From positions 1-34,177 of the forward strand of contig CACBFH010000009.1 in NCBI GenBank assembly GCA_902538515.1: a stretch of 34,177 bases of DNA. Direction: 5' to 3'. Source of the stretch: an uncultured Prochlorococcus sp. Lineage in GTDB: Bacteria; Cyanobacteriota; Cyanobacteriia; PCC-6307; Cyanobiaceae. The position numbers and the translations under genes were made by a program. The notes below the pieces were generated by a model. It searched no databases, was not told the DNA's origin, and was given only the letters and a program-made list of their open reading frames with translations. Below, piece after piece: positions 1 through 9,195 of this stretch. How positions within the stretch are numbered: the stretch's first letter is position 1; the number at the start of each line of letters is the position of its first letter.

Positions 1-104
1 TCATTAAAACTACTTTCAAGAAAATTTCCAATCCCCCCTCCAGAACATGACTGCAAGAAAATTAAAAAAATTAATAAAAAAAATTCTTTTTTTTTAAAAA
101 TCAT
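1..104 (-). CDS. Putative lipoprotein, N-terminal part only (runs off the left edge)
   Basis: An open frame starts with ATG at 104-102 and continues leftward past the window edge. The visible 34 residues begin with a short basic stretch (KKK at 4-6), then a hydrophobic core rich in Leu, Ile and Phe (8-17), then L-Q-S-C with Cys20. That is a plausible lipobox for signal peptidase II and lipid attachment at Cys20, followed by Ser-Gly-Gly-Gly. The ATG lies 7 bp after the topA stop on the same strand, so it is probably cotranscribed with topA. No function can be assigned because almost all of the mature protein lies outside the window. Confidence 0.7.
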   Translation of the reverse strand, partial: MIFKKKEFFLLIFLIFLQSCSGGGIGNFLESSFN

Positions 105-111
105 ATTTTTT

Positions 112-2718
112 CTAACTTTTCTTTTTCCTTATAGTTTTTTTATTACTAATTTTTGTTTTTTTTAAAATTGCGCCTTTTTTATCTTTTAGTTTTTCTTCTA
201 AAAGAGATACTGCTTCATCTATAGTAAATTTTTCTATGTCAGTATCTTTGGCAATCGAAACATTAGTTTTGCCGCATTTTAAATAGACGCCATATCTTCC
301 ATTTAACATTTGAATTTTTTCTTTAAATTCTTTCGGTTTTCCAAAGTCTTTAAGTACCTCATGACCACCTCTACCCATTTTTGGCATCGCAAGAATTTCT
401 AATGCACGTTCTATATCAACTGTAAAAACATCATCCTCTTTCTTTAAAGATCTATTTTCAGATTCATTTTCATTTTTAATCCATTTGATATACGGGCCAA
501 ATCTTCCTCTATCAGCCTCAACAACTCCTCCTTCGGGATGAACTCCTAACAATCTAGGCAAACTTAAAAGTACTAGAGCCTCATCTAGAGTTAGATCATC
601 AGTTTTAAACTCTTTGGGTAATGAAGCTCTTCTTGGTTTAGCTTTATCTTTATCACTATTTCCCAATTGAACGTAAGGTCCATAAGGGCCAAATCTTAAA
701 AAGACTTTTTCCCCAGTTTTTGGATCAGTTCCAAGATCCGATGGGCCACTTAAGATTTGATCAACTTGTTTTATGTCTAAATCTCCAGGAGTAATATCCA
801 TTGGAAGATTACCTTTAGCCTGAATTTCATTACCAGATTCATCAATTTTTGTACCCTCAAGCCAAGGTCCGTTAGAGCCTATTCTGACTACGCAAGGTAG
901 GTCTTCGAAATCAACTTGTCTATAAGCTTTACCATCAATATCGCCCTCTGTTTTCTGAACCTTTACCTCCAAACCATTTTTACCTTTGTAGAAAGTTTCG
1001 AGGTATGGTAGCCACTCAAGATTTCCTGAAGATATTTCATCCAATGAAGATTCCATTTTTGCAGTAAAAGTAGTATCAACTAGATCAGGAAAATGTTCTT
1101 CTAATAGAGCAGTAACAGCAAAAGCTGTAAAAGTTGGAGCCAAAGTATTGGAAGCTATATTCGCATAACCTCTATCAACTATGGTCCCAATAATGCTGGC
1201 ATAGGTAGAGGGTCTTCCAATCCCTTCTTTTTCAAGAACTTTAACTAATGCAGCCTCTGTATATCTTGCAGGAGGTTTAGTTTCATGAAAAGTAGATTCC
1301 TTATTAGTAACTTCAAGACATGTTCCATTTGTTAAGTTTGGGAGAATAATTTCTTGTTGTTCAAGAGATGAACTTGGGTCATCACTTCCCTCGACATAAG
1401 CTCTGAAGAATCCTGCGAAATCAATACTTTTCCCGCTCGATTTAAATAATCCATCCCCTACGCTAATTTCAGCATTAATCATTGTTAACCTAGCTTCCGC
1501 CATTTGACTAGCTACAGTTCTTTTCCAAATTAAATCGTAAAGTGATAAGTCTCTACCAGTTAGATTAGTTTCCTTTGGTGTTTTAAATATCTCACCTGCC
1601 GGCCTAATAGCTTCGTGTGCTTCTTGAGCATTTCTTGCAGTTGAATTAAATTGTCTTGGTGAGTGTGATAAATATTCTTTTCCATACATAGAACTGACAC
1701 ATTCTCTAGCAGCTCTTGTGGCTTGTTCGGAGAGATGAACTGAATCAGTTCTCATATATGTTATGAAACCTCTCTCATATAGGCCTTGTGCACATCTCAT
1801 AGTTTCTCTTGCAGACAAACGAAGCTTCCTATTTGCTTCTTGTTGTAATGTGCTAGTTGTAAATGGAGGAACTGGCTTACGAGTGGTTGGCTTTTTTTCG
1901 ATTTTTGAGACTAGCCAGTCCTCTGAGGAAAAAGTCTTCAATAAATCATTTACTTGTTCTTCTCCAATTATTAAAGATTTGTTTCCTTCTTTTAATTTAC
2001 CGCTTTGTTCGTCGAAATCTGAGCCGTTAGAAATTCTTCGACCGTTTAAACTGAATAATTTAGTTTCGAAAGTAATATTATCTTTTACTAGGGAAGCTTT
2101 AATCCCCCAGTAACTAGCTTTTTTAAAGGATCTTCTTTCTCTTTCTCTCCTAACAAGAAGTCTTACAGAAACTGATTGGACACGACCAGCAGATAGTCGG
2201 GGGGCTACCTTCTTCCAAAGTAAAGGAGATAATTCATATCCAAAAAGCCTGTCCAAGATTCTTCTTGTTTCTTGAGCCTGGACAAGTTCCATATCAATTT
2301 CTCTCGTTTGGTCTAAAGCTTTATTAATTGCCTTCTTCGTAATTTCATGAAAAACCATTCTCTTAGTTGGTATTTTAGGCTTTAGTATTTGCAGGAGATG
2401 CCAGCTAATACTCTCTCCCTCTCTATCTTCATCAGTTGCCAGTAATAGCTGGGTCGCGCCTTTCAATGCATCTTTCAACTCTTTGACAACCTTTTTCTTA
2501 TCTTTTGGAACTATGTAAAGTGGTTCAAAATCCTCTGTTGTATTTACTCCTATCCTTGACCATTTTTCCTTTTTAACCGCAGCAGGTATTTCAGCAGCTC
2601 CTTTTGGAAGATCTCTTACGTGTCCCATTGAAGCAAGAACTTCATAATTAGAGGGCAAAAACTTTCTTATAGTTTTTGCTTTGGTGGGGCTTTCAACAAT
2701 AACAAGTGTGTGATCCAA
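112..2718 (-). CDS. topA: DNA topoisomerase I (type IA)
   Basis: Relaxes negatively supercoiled DNA by transient single-strand cleavage through a 5'-phosphotyrosine link. The N-terminal Toprim domain shows VIVESPTKAKTI with Glu9 and the acidic metal site DEDREGE at 96-102. The catalytic tyrosine is Tyr321 in FITYMRTDS, with Arg323 beside it. The C-terminal third carries repeats of the type FGPYGPYV, RFGPYIKW and RYGVYLKCG, the glycine/aromatic topoisomerase repeats of cyanobacterial and actinobacterial TopA. I do not see the four-cysteine zinc fingers of E. coli TopA. It ends in a lysine-rich tail that may bind DNA. At 868 residues the length is normal for cyanobacteria. The gene is divergent from ndhB across 175 bp. 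Confidence 0.97.
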   Translation of the reverse strand: MDHTLVIVESPTKAKTIRKFLPSNYEVLASMGHVRDLPKGAAEIPAAVKKEKWSRIGVNTTEDFEPLYIVPKDKKKVVKELKDALKGATQLLLATDEDREGESISWHLLQILKPKIPTKRMVFHEITKKAINKALDQTREIDMELVQAQETRRILDRLFGYELSPLLWKKVAPRLSAGRVQSVSVRLLVRRERERRSFKKASYWGIKASLVKDNITFETKLFSLNGRRISNGSDFDEQSGKLKEGNKSLIIGEEQVNDLLKTFSSEDWLVSKIEKKPTTRKPVPPFTTSTLQQEANRKLRLSARETMRCAQGLYERGFITYMRTDSVHLSEQATRAARECVSSMYGKEYLSHSPRQFNSTARNAQEAHEAIRPAGEIFKTPKETNLTGRDLSLYDLIWKRTVASQMAEARLTMINAEISVGDGLFKSSGKSIDFAGFFRAYVEGSDDPSSSLEQQEIILPNLTNGTCLEVTNKESTFHETKPPARYTEAALVKVLEKEGIGRPSTYASIIGTIVDRGYANIASNTLAPTFTAFAVTALLEEHFPDLVDTTFTAKMESSLDEISSGNLEWLPYLETFYKGKNGLEVKVQKTEGDIDGKAYRQVDFEDLPCVVRIGSNGPWLEGTKIDESGNEIQAKGNLPMDITPGDLDIKQVDQILSGPSDLGTDPKTGEKVFLRFGPYGPYVQLGNSDKDKAKPRRASLPKEFKTDDLTLDEALVLLSLPRLLGVHPEGGVVEADRGRFGPYIKWIKNENESENRSLKKEDDVFTVDIERALEILAMPKMGRGGHEVLKDFGKPKEFKEKIQMLNGRYGVYLKCGKTNVSIAKDTDIEKFTIDEAVSLLEEKLKDKKGAILKKTKISNKKTIRKKKS

Positions 2719-2825
2719 GGTTTATTTCAAAAATTGGTGTTTTTGTTCAGTTAGGGCATATTATGATTATTTGAAGCTTTTTCAAGTAATTTCTTCTGAA
2801 AATTTCAAAAATCATACCCACAAAT

Positions 2826-2831
2826 TATAAT
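2826..2831 (+). promoter_or_regulatory. Candidate -10 box for ndhB
   Basis: A perfect TATAAT lies 62 bp before the ndhB GTG, in the divergent gap between topA and ndhB. No good -35 is visible at the expected distance. A weaker TACAAT at 2858-2863 is a second candidate that would give a shorter leader. In such A+T-rich DNA a TATAAT match alone is weak evidence. Confidence 0.35.
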
Positions 2832-2893
2832 CAAGTTAAGATTAACTCCTAGACCCTTACAATCAAAGATCTAATTTAATCCAATTTAATAAA

Positions 2894-4414
2894 GTGCCCA
2901 ACGAAATCTTTACAATTAATTTAAATGCTCAAGCCATTATTCCAGAGGCTTTTATTTTACTAGGTATTGTTGGAACACTTCTTGTAGATTTAGCTGGAGA
3001 AAAAACTGCATCAAAATGGGCACCAATAATTTGCTATTTATCAATTGGCAGCTCTCTCGTTAGTTTGGCATTGCAATGGACTAATCCGGTAGAAAGCGCA
3101 TTCCTTGGGTCCTTTAATTCAGATAATTTAGCAATTGCATTTAGAGCAATAATATCTTTATCAACCTTAGTATCTTTACTTATAAGTTGGCGGTATACAG
3201 AACAAAGTGGTAGCCCTATTGGCGAGTTTGCTGCGATAGTTCTTTCGGCCACCCTTGGAGCAATGCTTTTGTGTGGATCTACTGACCTTGTTAGTGTATT
3301 TATATCTCTGGAAACTTTATCTGTAGCAAGCTACTTACTTTCTGGCTATCTCAAGAGAGATCCAAGAAGTTCAGAAGCGGCCTTAAAATACCTTCTTGTT
3401 GGATCAGCTGCTGCTGCTGTTTATTTGTATGGATCCTCTTTTCTTTATGGATTAAGTGGTTCAACAAACTTAGCGACAATAGGCTTAGAGATTATCAATA
3501 AGCCATCCTTCATTACTTCACTCGCTCTTGTATTTGTCTTATCAACAGTTGCATTTAAAATTGCTGCTGTTCCCTTTCATCAATGGACTCCTGATGTATA
3601 TGAGGGTTCACCTACCCCTGTAGTAGCTTTCTTATCTGTTGGTTCAAAAACAGCGGGTTTTGCATTTGCAATAAGAATATTAAGCACAACTTTCTCTTCT
3701 TTTGACGAAGAATGGAAACTTTTATTTACCATTTTGGCCATATTGAGCATGATTCTAGGGAATGTTGTAGCTCTAGCTCAAACCTCAATGAAAAGGATGC
3801 TAGCTTACAGTTCTATTGGACAAGCCGGATTTGTAATGATTGGAATAGTATCTGGCACACAAGATGGTTTATCAGCAGCTGTTCTGTATTTAGCTGCATA
3901 TTTATTTATGAATTTGGGCGCATTTTCTTGTGTAATACTTTTCTCGCTAAGAACAGGTTCTGACAGAATTCTTGATTACTCAGGACTTTACCAAAAAGAT
4001 CCTCTCATTACATTAGGCTTAAGCCTTTGTCTTCTATCTCTTGGAGGTTTACCTCCAATGTTAGGATTTTTTGGAAAGATATACTTGTTTTTTGCAGGTT
4101 GGGCAAATCATCAATATCTATTAGTAATAGTTGGATTAGTAACTTCAGTTATATCTATTTATTACTACATATCAGTGATAAAAATGATGGTAGTTAAAGA
4201 ACCGCAAGAAGCTTCTGAAATAGTCAAATCATATCCTGCAATTAATTGGGAAATTGTAGGGTTACCTCCCTTGAGAATTGCACTTTATACCTGCGTCACA
4301 GTAACTGCTCTTGGAGGAATCCTTTCCAATCCTCTTTTTAAATTAGCTAATACGGCAGTTTCTGAAACTCCTTTCTTACAAGATATTATTGCTACTGCAA
4401 ACAATATTTCCTAG
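2894..4414 (+). CDS. ndhB: NAD(P)H-quinone oxidoreductase subunit 2 (NdhB/NuoN type)
   Basis: A membrane subunit of the cyanobacterial NDH-1 complex in the thylakoid, where it takes part in proton pumping coupled to plastoquinone reduction in respiration and cyclic electron flow. The protein is hydrophobic almost throughout, in line with the 14 helices of the family. It carries the antiporter-like charged residues: Glu140 in SLETLSV, Lys165 in ALKYLLVG and Lys222 in FKIAAVPFH. The family signature [17 protein letters not shown] is at 227-243. The start is GTG at 2894, directly after an A-rich stretch with no clear Shine-Dalgarno site. At 506 residues the length is typical. An ABC ATPase gene follows after 16 bp. 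Confidence 0.97.
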   Translation: MPNEIFTINLNAQAIIPEAFILLGIVGTLLVDLAGEKTASKWAPIICYLSIGSSLVSLALQWTNPVESAFLGSFNSDNLAIAFRAIISLSTLVSLLISWRYTEQSGSPIGEFAAIVLSATLGAMLLCGSTDLVSVFISLETLSVASYLLSGYLKRDPRSSEAALKYLLVGSAAAAVYLYGSSFLYGLSGSTNLATIGLEIINKPSFITSLALVFVLSTVAFKIAAVPFHQWTPDVYEGSPTPVVAFLSVGSKTAGFAFAIRILSTTFSSFDEEWKLLFTILAILSMILGNVVALAQTSMKRMLAYSSIGQAGFVMIGIVSGTQDGLSAAVLYLAAYLFMNLGAFSCVILFSLRTGSDRILDYSGLYQKDPLITLGLSLCLLSLGGLPPMLGFFGKIYLFFAGWANHQYLLVIVGLVTSVISIYYYISVIKMMVVKEPQEASEIVKSYPAINWEIVGLPPLRIALYTCVTVTALGGILSNPLFKLANTAVSETPFLQDIIATANNIS

Positions 4415-4430
4415 AAGAATTCTTCAATAA

Positions 4431-5117
4431 ATGTCTAAAAAAGTCGCGAGTTTAGAAAATATATCTAAAACATATGGGAAAGAGGATCTAACTGTTAAAG
4501 CTCTAGACAGCGTAAACTTAGAAATTTATAAAGGTGATTATTTAGCTGTAATGGGAGCTAGTGGCTCAGGCAAAAGCACAGCTATGAATATTATTGGATG
4601 CCTAGATAGACCATCTGCAGGTATTTATAAATTAAATGGTATTCCTGTTGAGAATTTATCTGATGATGAGCTCGCGGAAATACGTAACCAAAAATTAGGC
4701 TTCGTTTTTCAACAATTTCATCTTCTCTCAGACGCAACTGCACTTGAAAACGTAACTTTGCCGATGATTTATGCTGGTATTGAGCCTGATCAAAGATTAG
4801 AAAGGGGTAAGAATGCCTTAAAAAAAGTTGGCCTTGCAGAAAGAATGAATAATCGTCCAAACCAATTATCCGGAGGTCAACAACAACGAGTTGCAATAGC
4901 AAGGGCTATTATCAATAACCCTGCTATTTTGTTAGCAGATGAACCCACTGGAGCACTAGATTCAAAAACCACTGAAGATGTACTAGATCTTTTTGACAAA
5001 CTGCATGAATCTGGAATAACTATAGTTTTAGTTACGCACGAAGATGAAGTTGCAAATCGGGCAAAAAAAATAGCCAAATTTAAGGATGGAAGAATAGTTG
5101 AATTAAAAGTTAATTAA
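4431..5117 (+). CDS. ABC transporter ATP-binding protein, MacB/LolD/DevA type
   Basis: The nucleotide-binding subunit of an ABC system of the MacB/LolD/DevA (type VII) class. Walker A is GASGSGKST at 42-50, the Q-loop glutamine is Gln94, the signature LSGGQ is at 146-150, Walker B is ILLADE ending at catalytic Glu171, and the switch histidine is His203 in VTHED. The phrases ADEPTGALD and FVFQQFHLL are characteristic of the MacB/LolD branch, which moves lipoproteins, peptides or envelope components rather than importing nutrients. There is no FtsX-type permease or membrane-fusion partner next to it, so the substrate is unknown. The gene probably shares a transcript with ndhB, and its end lies 2 bp from the convergent birA. 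Confidence 0.9.
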   Translation: MSKKVASLENISKTYGKEDLTVKALDSVNLEIYKGDYLAVMGASGSGKSTAMNIIGCLDRPSAGIYKLNGIPVENLSDDELAEIRNQKLGFVFQQFHLLSDATALENVTLPMIYAGIEPDQRLERGKNALKKVGLAERMNNRPNQLSGGQQQRVAIARAIINNPAILLADEPTGALDSKTTEDVLDLFDKLHESGITIVLVTHEDEVANRAKKIAKFKDGRIVELKVN

Positions 5118-5119
5118 AT

Positions 5120-5869
5120 TCAAAACCTTCTAATTACCTCAAGTTGAGTTGCATTCTCAATTCTTAAATGCCCATTAGAATCAATATCTTTAATTTTCCA
5201 TGTATGGGGACAATAACCACTAGGTAAAAATCTTTTAGTTAGAAACTCATTTGCAGATTTAATGATATATTCTTTTTTGTTATTACATTCAACTGAATCG
5301 TGAAAAGCTTTAAGAACTTTAGCTGTCCAATAATGTTGATTAATATTCTTAGTTTGAAGTATTTTTGATAATGAAATACCTTCAGATGGTGTGTAATTTA
5401 AAACATTCATGCCAAGTCCTATTCTTACATAGATAATTTCCTTACCTCTTGTTATCACTCTTGGTAAAAACCCAATCAACTTTTTTGAACCAAAAAAAAT
5501 ATCATTTGGCCATTTCAAACAAACATTTATATTCTCTTGTCTAAGCATTTCACATATCTTAATCCCTAATGACAAATTAAATATTTGACTTGCAAATTCT
5601 TTTGAAAATATTGGGTAAGCTGCACTTAACCAAATCCCTCCTTTTGGAGAAACCCAAGTTTTTGAGTTTTGGCCAACCCCAGAGAACTGTTCTCTTGCAA
5701 TTATTGCCACTGGCTTGTTTTTCTTTATTTCAGAATATCCAAGTAAGTTTGTTAGCTCATTTTCGGTACTTTTACATTTTATTTTGTAAAGAAGTCTCCA
5801 ACTTGGATATTGACCCTGAATCTTTTTTAAATAAAAAACTGTCTTAGCTGCAGATCCAATAACTTTCAC
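5120..5869 (-). CDS. birA: Biotin--[acetyl-CoA carboxylase] ligase, catalytic domain only
   Basis: Activates biotin to biotinyl-AMP and attaches it to the carrier protein of acetyl-CoA carboxylase. The catalytic signature KWPND is at 119-123, followed by GSKKLIG (127-133) and GLGMNV (151-156). The biotinyl-AMP binding loop, normally near GRGRxGR, reads GVGQNSKTW at 64-72 and so has lost the usual arginines while keeping the spacing and the tryptophan. There is no N-terminal helix-turn-helix, so this is a group I enzyme without repressor function. The length (249 residues) fits. The gene is divergent from the DUF721-like gene across 75 bp and convergent with the ABC ATPase gene, 2 bp away. Confidence 0.85.
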   Translation of the reverse strand: MKVIGSAAKTVFYLKKIQGQYPSWRLLYKIKCKSTENELTNLLGYSEIKKNKPVAIIAREQFSGVGQNSKTWVSPKGGIWLSAAYPIFSKEFASQIFNLSLGIKICEMLRQENINVCLKWPNDIFFGSKKLIGFLPRVITRGKEIIYVRIGLGMNVLNYTPSEGISLSKILQTKNINQHYWTAKVLKAFHDSVECNNKKEYIIKSANEFLTKRFLPSGYCPHTWKIKDIDSNGHLRIENATQLEVIRRF

Positions 5870-5944
5870 AAATTCTTTATTAAAACAACAAGCATCTTTT
5901 TGAAGATTAGACTAACTTTAGTCTTAATAAGTTAATTTTACAAA

Positions 5945-6430
5945 TTGGACAAAAAGTATTTGCCAATAGTGAATAGAAGGTATCCAGATCCATTAAAAAA
6001 TTGTCTTGATAATTTCAAAAAATCATGGGGTGACTTAGATAAACTTTCTAAAATCAACGAAAACTGGAAGAACTTAATCGGTTTGGAACTTTTTCAAGAA
6101 TGTAAACCATTAAATATTGAAAAAAAAATACTTACTATTGCAGTAAATCATCCACAGTGGCGCCAAGCCTTAATCTACAACAAGCATAAATTAAAAGAGA
6201 GAATTGAGAAAATTGGGATAGCTTTGAATGAAATAAAAATAATACAAAATTATGAAATTAAAAATAAAAATATTAAAGCTACTAATGCAAAGATAGTGTG
6301 GGCAAAGCATCCAAGCAGAATCCATCAAAATAATATGTGCATTTGTACTCTCTGTAATGCCCCAACGCCTGAAGGCGAAATCAAAAGATGGGGGAAGTGT
6401 TCTTTTTGTTGGAGAAAAATAAATAACTAA
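5945..6430 (+). CDS. DUF721/DciA-like protein with C-terminal zinc-ribbon-like cysteines
   Basis: The first part, about residues 15-95, has the DUF721 pattern: a helix around KNCLDNFKKSWGDL, then LTIAVNHPQWRQAL at 63-76. Bacterial DciA proteins with this domain help load the replicative DnaB helicase, and other relatives are annotated as possible nucleic-acid binders. The C-terminal part (131-161) adds two CxxC pairs, Cys134/Cys137 and Cys152/Cys155, with another Cys132, suggesting a small zinc ribbon. The start is TTG at 5945, chosen because the similarity begins close to it. The gene lies between two minus-strand genes and ends 5 bp from the convergent ubiE/menG stop. Helicase loading is an inference from the domain only. 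Confidence 0.7.
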   Translation: MDKKYLPIVNRRYPDPLKNCLDNFKKSWGDLDKLSKINENWKNLIGLELFQECKPLNIEKKILTIAVNHPQWRQALIYNKHKLKERIEKIGIALNEIKIIQNYEIKNKNIKATNAKIVWAKHPSRIHQNNMCICTLCNAPTPEGEIKRWGKCSFCWRKINN

Positions 6431-6435
6431 ATGCT

Positions 6436-7137
6436 CTATTTGGCTAAAATAAGTATTCCCATTTGCCCCCCCCAAATAGTTCTATATTCAGCTTTTTTAA
6501 ATCCAACTTTCCTAGCAATTCTTATAAGTTCATTTTTCTTTGGAAAATTTCTAATGCTTTTTTCAATATATGCGTACTCTGGACTTAAATTAAAAAGGCG
6601 CGAAATTGTTACTACAATATATCTTAAATATAATTTCTGAAAAACATTAGATAAAGAATTTTTTGTTGAGTGATTAAAATCCAGAAATCCTGCCCTTCCT
6701 TTATCATTCAAAAGATAAAAAACTTTTTTTATTCCTTCTTCAACATTATTCAAGTTTCTTAGTCCATATGACATGCAAATCCCATCATAATTTTTTGAAT
6801 AATCATCAATTTCTAAAACATCTTTAATTTCCCACTTTACAAATTTATTTTTTTTTATCTCTGCTTTTTTCTTTGCAATATTTAAAATATCTTCTGCACT
6901 GTCAATCCCAGTAATTGATCCACTTGGACTAACTCTCTTAGAAATTAAGAATGCTAAATCTCCAGTTCCACAGCATAAATCTGCCCAATCTTCACCATTT
7001 ACAGGTTTTAATAAATTAACTAATTTCCTTTTCCATAGTCTGTGCAGTCCAAAACTTAATAGATTATTTAAAAAGTCATATTTGTAGGAAATCTTATTAA
7101 ATATATTTTTGACTTCGATAGTTTTTGTGAATTTCAT
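6436..7137 (-). CDS. menG: Demethylphylloquinone/demethylmenaquinone C-methyltransferase (UbiE/MenG family)
   Basis: A SAM-dependent methyltransferase of the UbiE/COQ5 family. In cyanobacteria the family member completes phylloquinone, the photosystem I secondary acceptor, by C-methylating demethylphylloquinone. Motif I is DLCCGTGD at 53-60, the acidic residue binding the SAM ribose lies in GIDSAEDIL (77-85), and the family motif YGLRNL is at 124-129. The sequence FNKISYKYDFLNNLLSFG near the N-terminus is also typical. At 233 residues it is full length. It is the second gene of a minus-strand run, 46 bp after hisF. The quinone substrate is inferred from the host type, not from the sequence alone. 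Confidence 0.9.
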   Translation of the reverse strand: MKFTKTIEVKNIFNKISYKYDFLNNLLSFGLHRLWKRKLVNLLKPVNGEDWADLCCGTGDLAFLISKRVSPSGSITGIDSAEDILNIAKKKAEIKKNKFVKWEIKDVLEIDDYSKNYDGICMSYGLRNLNNVEEGIKKVFYLLNDKGRAGFLDFNHSTKNSLSNVFQKLYLRYIVVTISRLFNLSPEYAYIEKSIRNFPKKNELIRIARKVGFKKAEYRTIWGGQMGILILAK

Positions 7138-7183
7138 TTTTAAATTTTTAAATTATTTCTTATTGGTATTAAATTAAAATTTT

Positions 7184-7954
7184 TTATTCATATGGTCTTA
7201 TTGGAAGTTTTTTTTCGAGTAGGAAAGTCTTTATTTCTCTTAAAGAAAGTTTCTTATCATGAAGTAATGATGCCAGAAGTGCTGCAGATGCCCTGCCTTC
7301 ATTGAAAACATCATAGATATCTTCTAAACAACCTGCTCCTCCTGAAGCAATCACTGGAATATTAACAATATTGGTAACAGATTCAGTCAGATTTAAATCA
7401 TATCCATTCTGCGTGCCATCACCATCCATTGAAGTAAGCAAAATCTCCCCTGCGCCTAACTCCTCAACTTTCTTTGCCCAACTTAATACATCTATTCCAG
7501 TATTTTCTCTCCCTCCTTTTACATATACCTCCCATTCATCAGTCTTATTAACTTTTCTTTTAGCATCAATTGCTATTACGATACATTGATTGCCAAATTC
7601 TCTAGAACTTTTAGAAATTAAATCTGGATTTCTAACTGCAGAAGAATTCAAACTTACTTTATCCGCTCCAGCTCTTAAAAGATCATTAATTGAAGAAACA
7701 GAATCTATTCCTCCACCTACTGTAAATGGGATTTTTACTGATTTTGCGGTCCTAGAGACAAGGTCAACTAATGTATTTCTATTTTCTACACTTGCTCTAA
7801 TATCTAAGAATACTAATTCATCTGCGCCCTCATCAGAATACATACAAGCCAATTCAACAGGATCGCCTGAGTCTCTCAAGTTAACAAAATTTACACCTTT
7901 AACCACTCTGCCATGGGCGACATCTAAACAAGGAATTAAACGAAGAGCTACCAT
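7184..7954 (-). CDS. hisF: Imidazole glycerol phosphate synthase, cyclase subunit
   Basis: Uses ammonia from the HisH glutaminase to convert PRFAR to imidazole glycerol phosphate and AICAR, the branch point of histidine and purine synthesis. It is a (beta/alpha)8 barrel with the two catalytic aspartates in place: Asp11 in PCLDV and Asp130 in VIAIDAKRK. The phosphate-binding segments FTVGGGI (77-83) and VIASGGAG are present. At 256 residues it has the normal length. HisH and other his genes are not adjacent, as is usual for the scattered histidine genes of cyanobacteria. It is divergent from the petP-like gene across 59 bp. Confidence 0.97.
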   Translation of the reverse strand: MVALRLIPCLDVAHGRVVKGVNFVNLRDSGDPVELACMYSDEGADELVFLDIRASVENRNTLVDLVSRTAKSVKIPFTVGGGIDSVSSINDLLRAGADKVSLNSSAVRNPDLISKSSREFGNQCIVIAIDAKRKVNKTDEWEVYVKGGRENTGIDVLSWAKKVEELGAGEILLTSMDGDGTQNGYDLNLTESVTNIVNIPVIASGGAGCLEDIYDVFNEGRASAALLASLLHDKKLSLREIKTFLLEKKLPIRPYE

Positions 7955-8013
7955 TTTAGTAAAAATTGTCCAAATGCTGTTAATCTTGCATAATAGCTTC
8001 CATCTTACCTCTT

Positions 8014-8238
8014 ATGGCTGAAACAAAATTATTACCCAAAATCGGTAGTAAAATCAAAATTAACATTAACAAAGTAAAAGATAGACTACCAGCTAAATTA
8101 ATCGATCAAATATCCTCGAGTCCTAAAGCCGTAATAACAGGCTATAAAATGACAGACGGCAGAAGTATTGGAATCACCGCAAAATTTCAGAATGGTGATC
8201 AAAATTGGTTTTTCCCAGAAGAAATTGAGAAAGGTTAA
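8014..8238 (+). CDS. petP: PetP-like small cytochrome b6f-associated protein (DUF2862)
   Basis: A 74-residue soluble protein. Its second half has the DUF2862 pattern: a GYKMTDGRSIG stretch (about 48-58), a strand, and a terminal NWFFPEEI (about 65-72). This matches the small SH3-like PetP subunit that associates with the cyanobacterial cytochrome b6f complex and influences linear electron flow. I recognise the family by these two motifs and the size, not by a database search. The next gene, chlG, starts 8 bp downstream, so the two are probably cotranscribed. An N-terminal extension of about 12 residues precedes the conserved part. Confidence 0.65.
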   Translation: MAETKLLPKIGSKIKININKVKDRLPAKLIDQISSSPKAVITGYKMTDGRSIGITAKFQNGDQNWFFPEEIEKG

Positions 8239-8246
8239 AGAATAAA

Positions 8247-9194
8247 GTGAATGATCCAAAACAACTATTAGGAATTAAGGGTGCCTCTGAAACATCAAGT
8301 ATATGGAAACTCCGTATACAGTTAATGAAACCCATAACGTGGATCCCTTTGATATGGGGAGTTATTTGTGGAGCAGCTGCAAGTGGGAATTTTGAATGGA
8401 CATTTAGTAATGTTTTAGCTTCATTAGCATGTATGTTGATGAGTGGACCGCTTCTGGCTGGTTATACCCAAACCATAAATGATTTTTTTGATAAAGAAAT
8501 TGATGCAATTAATGAACCAAATAGACCAATTCCTTCTGGGAAAATTTCAATTAAAGATGTAAAAATACAAATCTGGGTATTACTTATAGCGGGTTTAATA
8601 GTTGCTTTTCTATTAGATTTATATGCTAAGCACAGCTTCCCCTCCGTCTTACTTTTGGCATTAGGAGGTTCCTTTGTTAGTTATATATATTCTGCTCCAC
8701 CACTCAAATTAAAACAGAATGGTTGGCTTGGAAATTATGCATTAGGAGCATCTTATATAGCTTTACCTTGGTGGGCAGGACAAGCCTTGTTTGGGAAATT
8801 AACAATCGTGACGGCGATACTAACACTTGCTTATAGCCTCTCAGGACTTGGAATTGCTGTTATTAATGATTTCAAAAGTGTTGAAGGAGACTCAAAGCTA
8901 GGCTTGAATTCTCTACCAGTAGTATTTGGAATTAAAAATGCAAGTAGAATAAGTGCAGGACTGATTGATATTTTTCAATTAGCAATGGTTATAGTATTAG
9001 TCATTATTGGTCAACATTTAGCCTCTGTAATTTTGGTTTTATTGGTAATTCCACAAATTACATTTCAAGATATGTGGTTACTAAGAGATCCTCTAAAGTT
9101 TGATGTCAAATATCAAGCAAGTGCCCAACCGTTCCTTATAACTGGAATGTTAGTTACAGCTTTAGCGATAGGACATAGTTTTTTAGTAGTTTAA
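8247..9194 (+). CDS. chlG: Chlorophyll synthase (geranylgeranyl/phytyl transferase)
   Basis: A UbiA-family membrane prenyltransferase that esterifies chlorophyllide with phytyl or geranylgeranyl diphosphate in the last step of chlorophyll synthesis; in Prochlorococcus the pigments are divinyl forms. The first aspartate-rich motif is NDFFDKEIDAINEPNRPIPSG in outline, beginning at Asn78 with Asp79 and Asp82. The second is NDFKSVEGD, beginning at Asn207. NEPxRPIPSG is diagnostic for ChlG/BchG within the family. About eight hydrophobic helices can be seen. The start is GTG at 8247, 8 bp after the petP-like gene. The stop is 1 bp before the GTG of the penicillin-binding protein gene. Confidence 0.95.
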   Translation: MNDPKQLLGIKGASETSSIWKLRIQLMKPITWIPLIWGVICGAAASGNFEWTFSNVLASLACMLMSGPLLAGYTQTINDFFDKEIDAINEPNRPIPSGKISIKDVKIQIWVLLIAGLIVAFLLDLYAKHSFPSVLLLALGGSFVSYIYSAPPLKLKQNGWLGNYALGASYIALPWWAGQALFGKLTIVTAILTLAYSLSGLGIAVINDFKSVEGDSKLGLNSLPVVFGIKNASRISAGLIDIFQLAMVIVLVIIGQHLASVILVLLVIPQITFQDMWLLRDPLKFDVKYQASAQPFLITGMLVTALAIGHSFLVV

Positions 9195-9195
9195 G

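Noticed and set aside
4591-4902. Antisense open frame within the ABC ATPase gene
   Set aside because: It overlaps the Q-loop, the signature motif and the helical domain of the ATPase. No domain or sensible start was seen in the antisense product.
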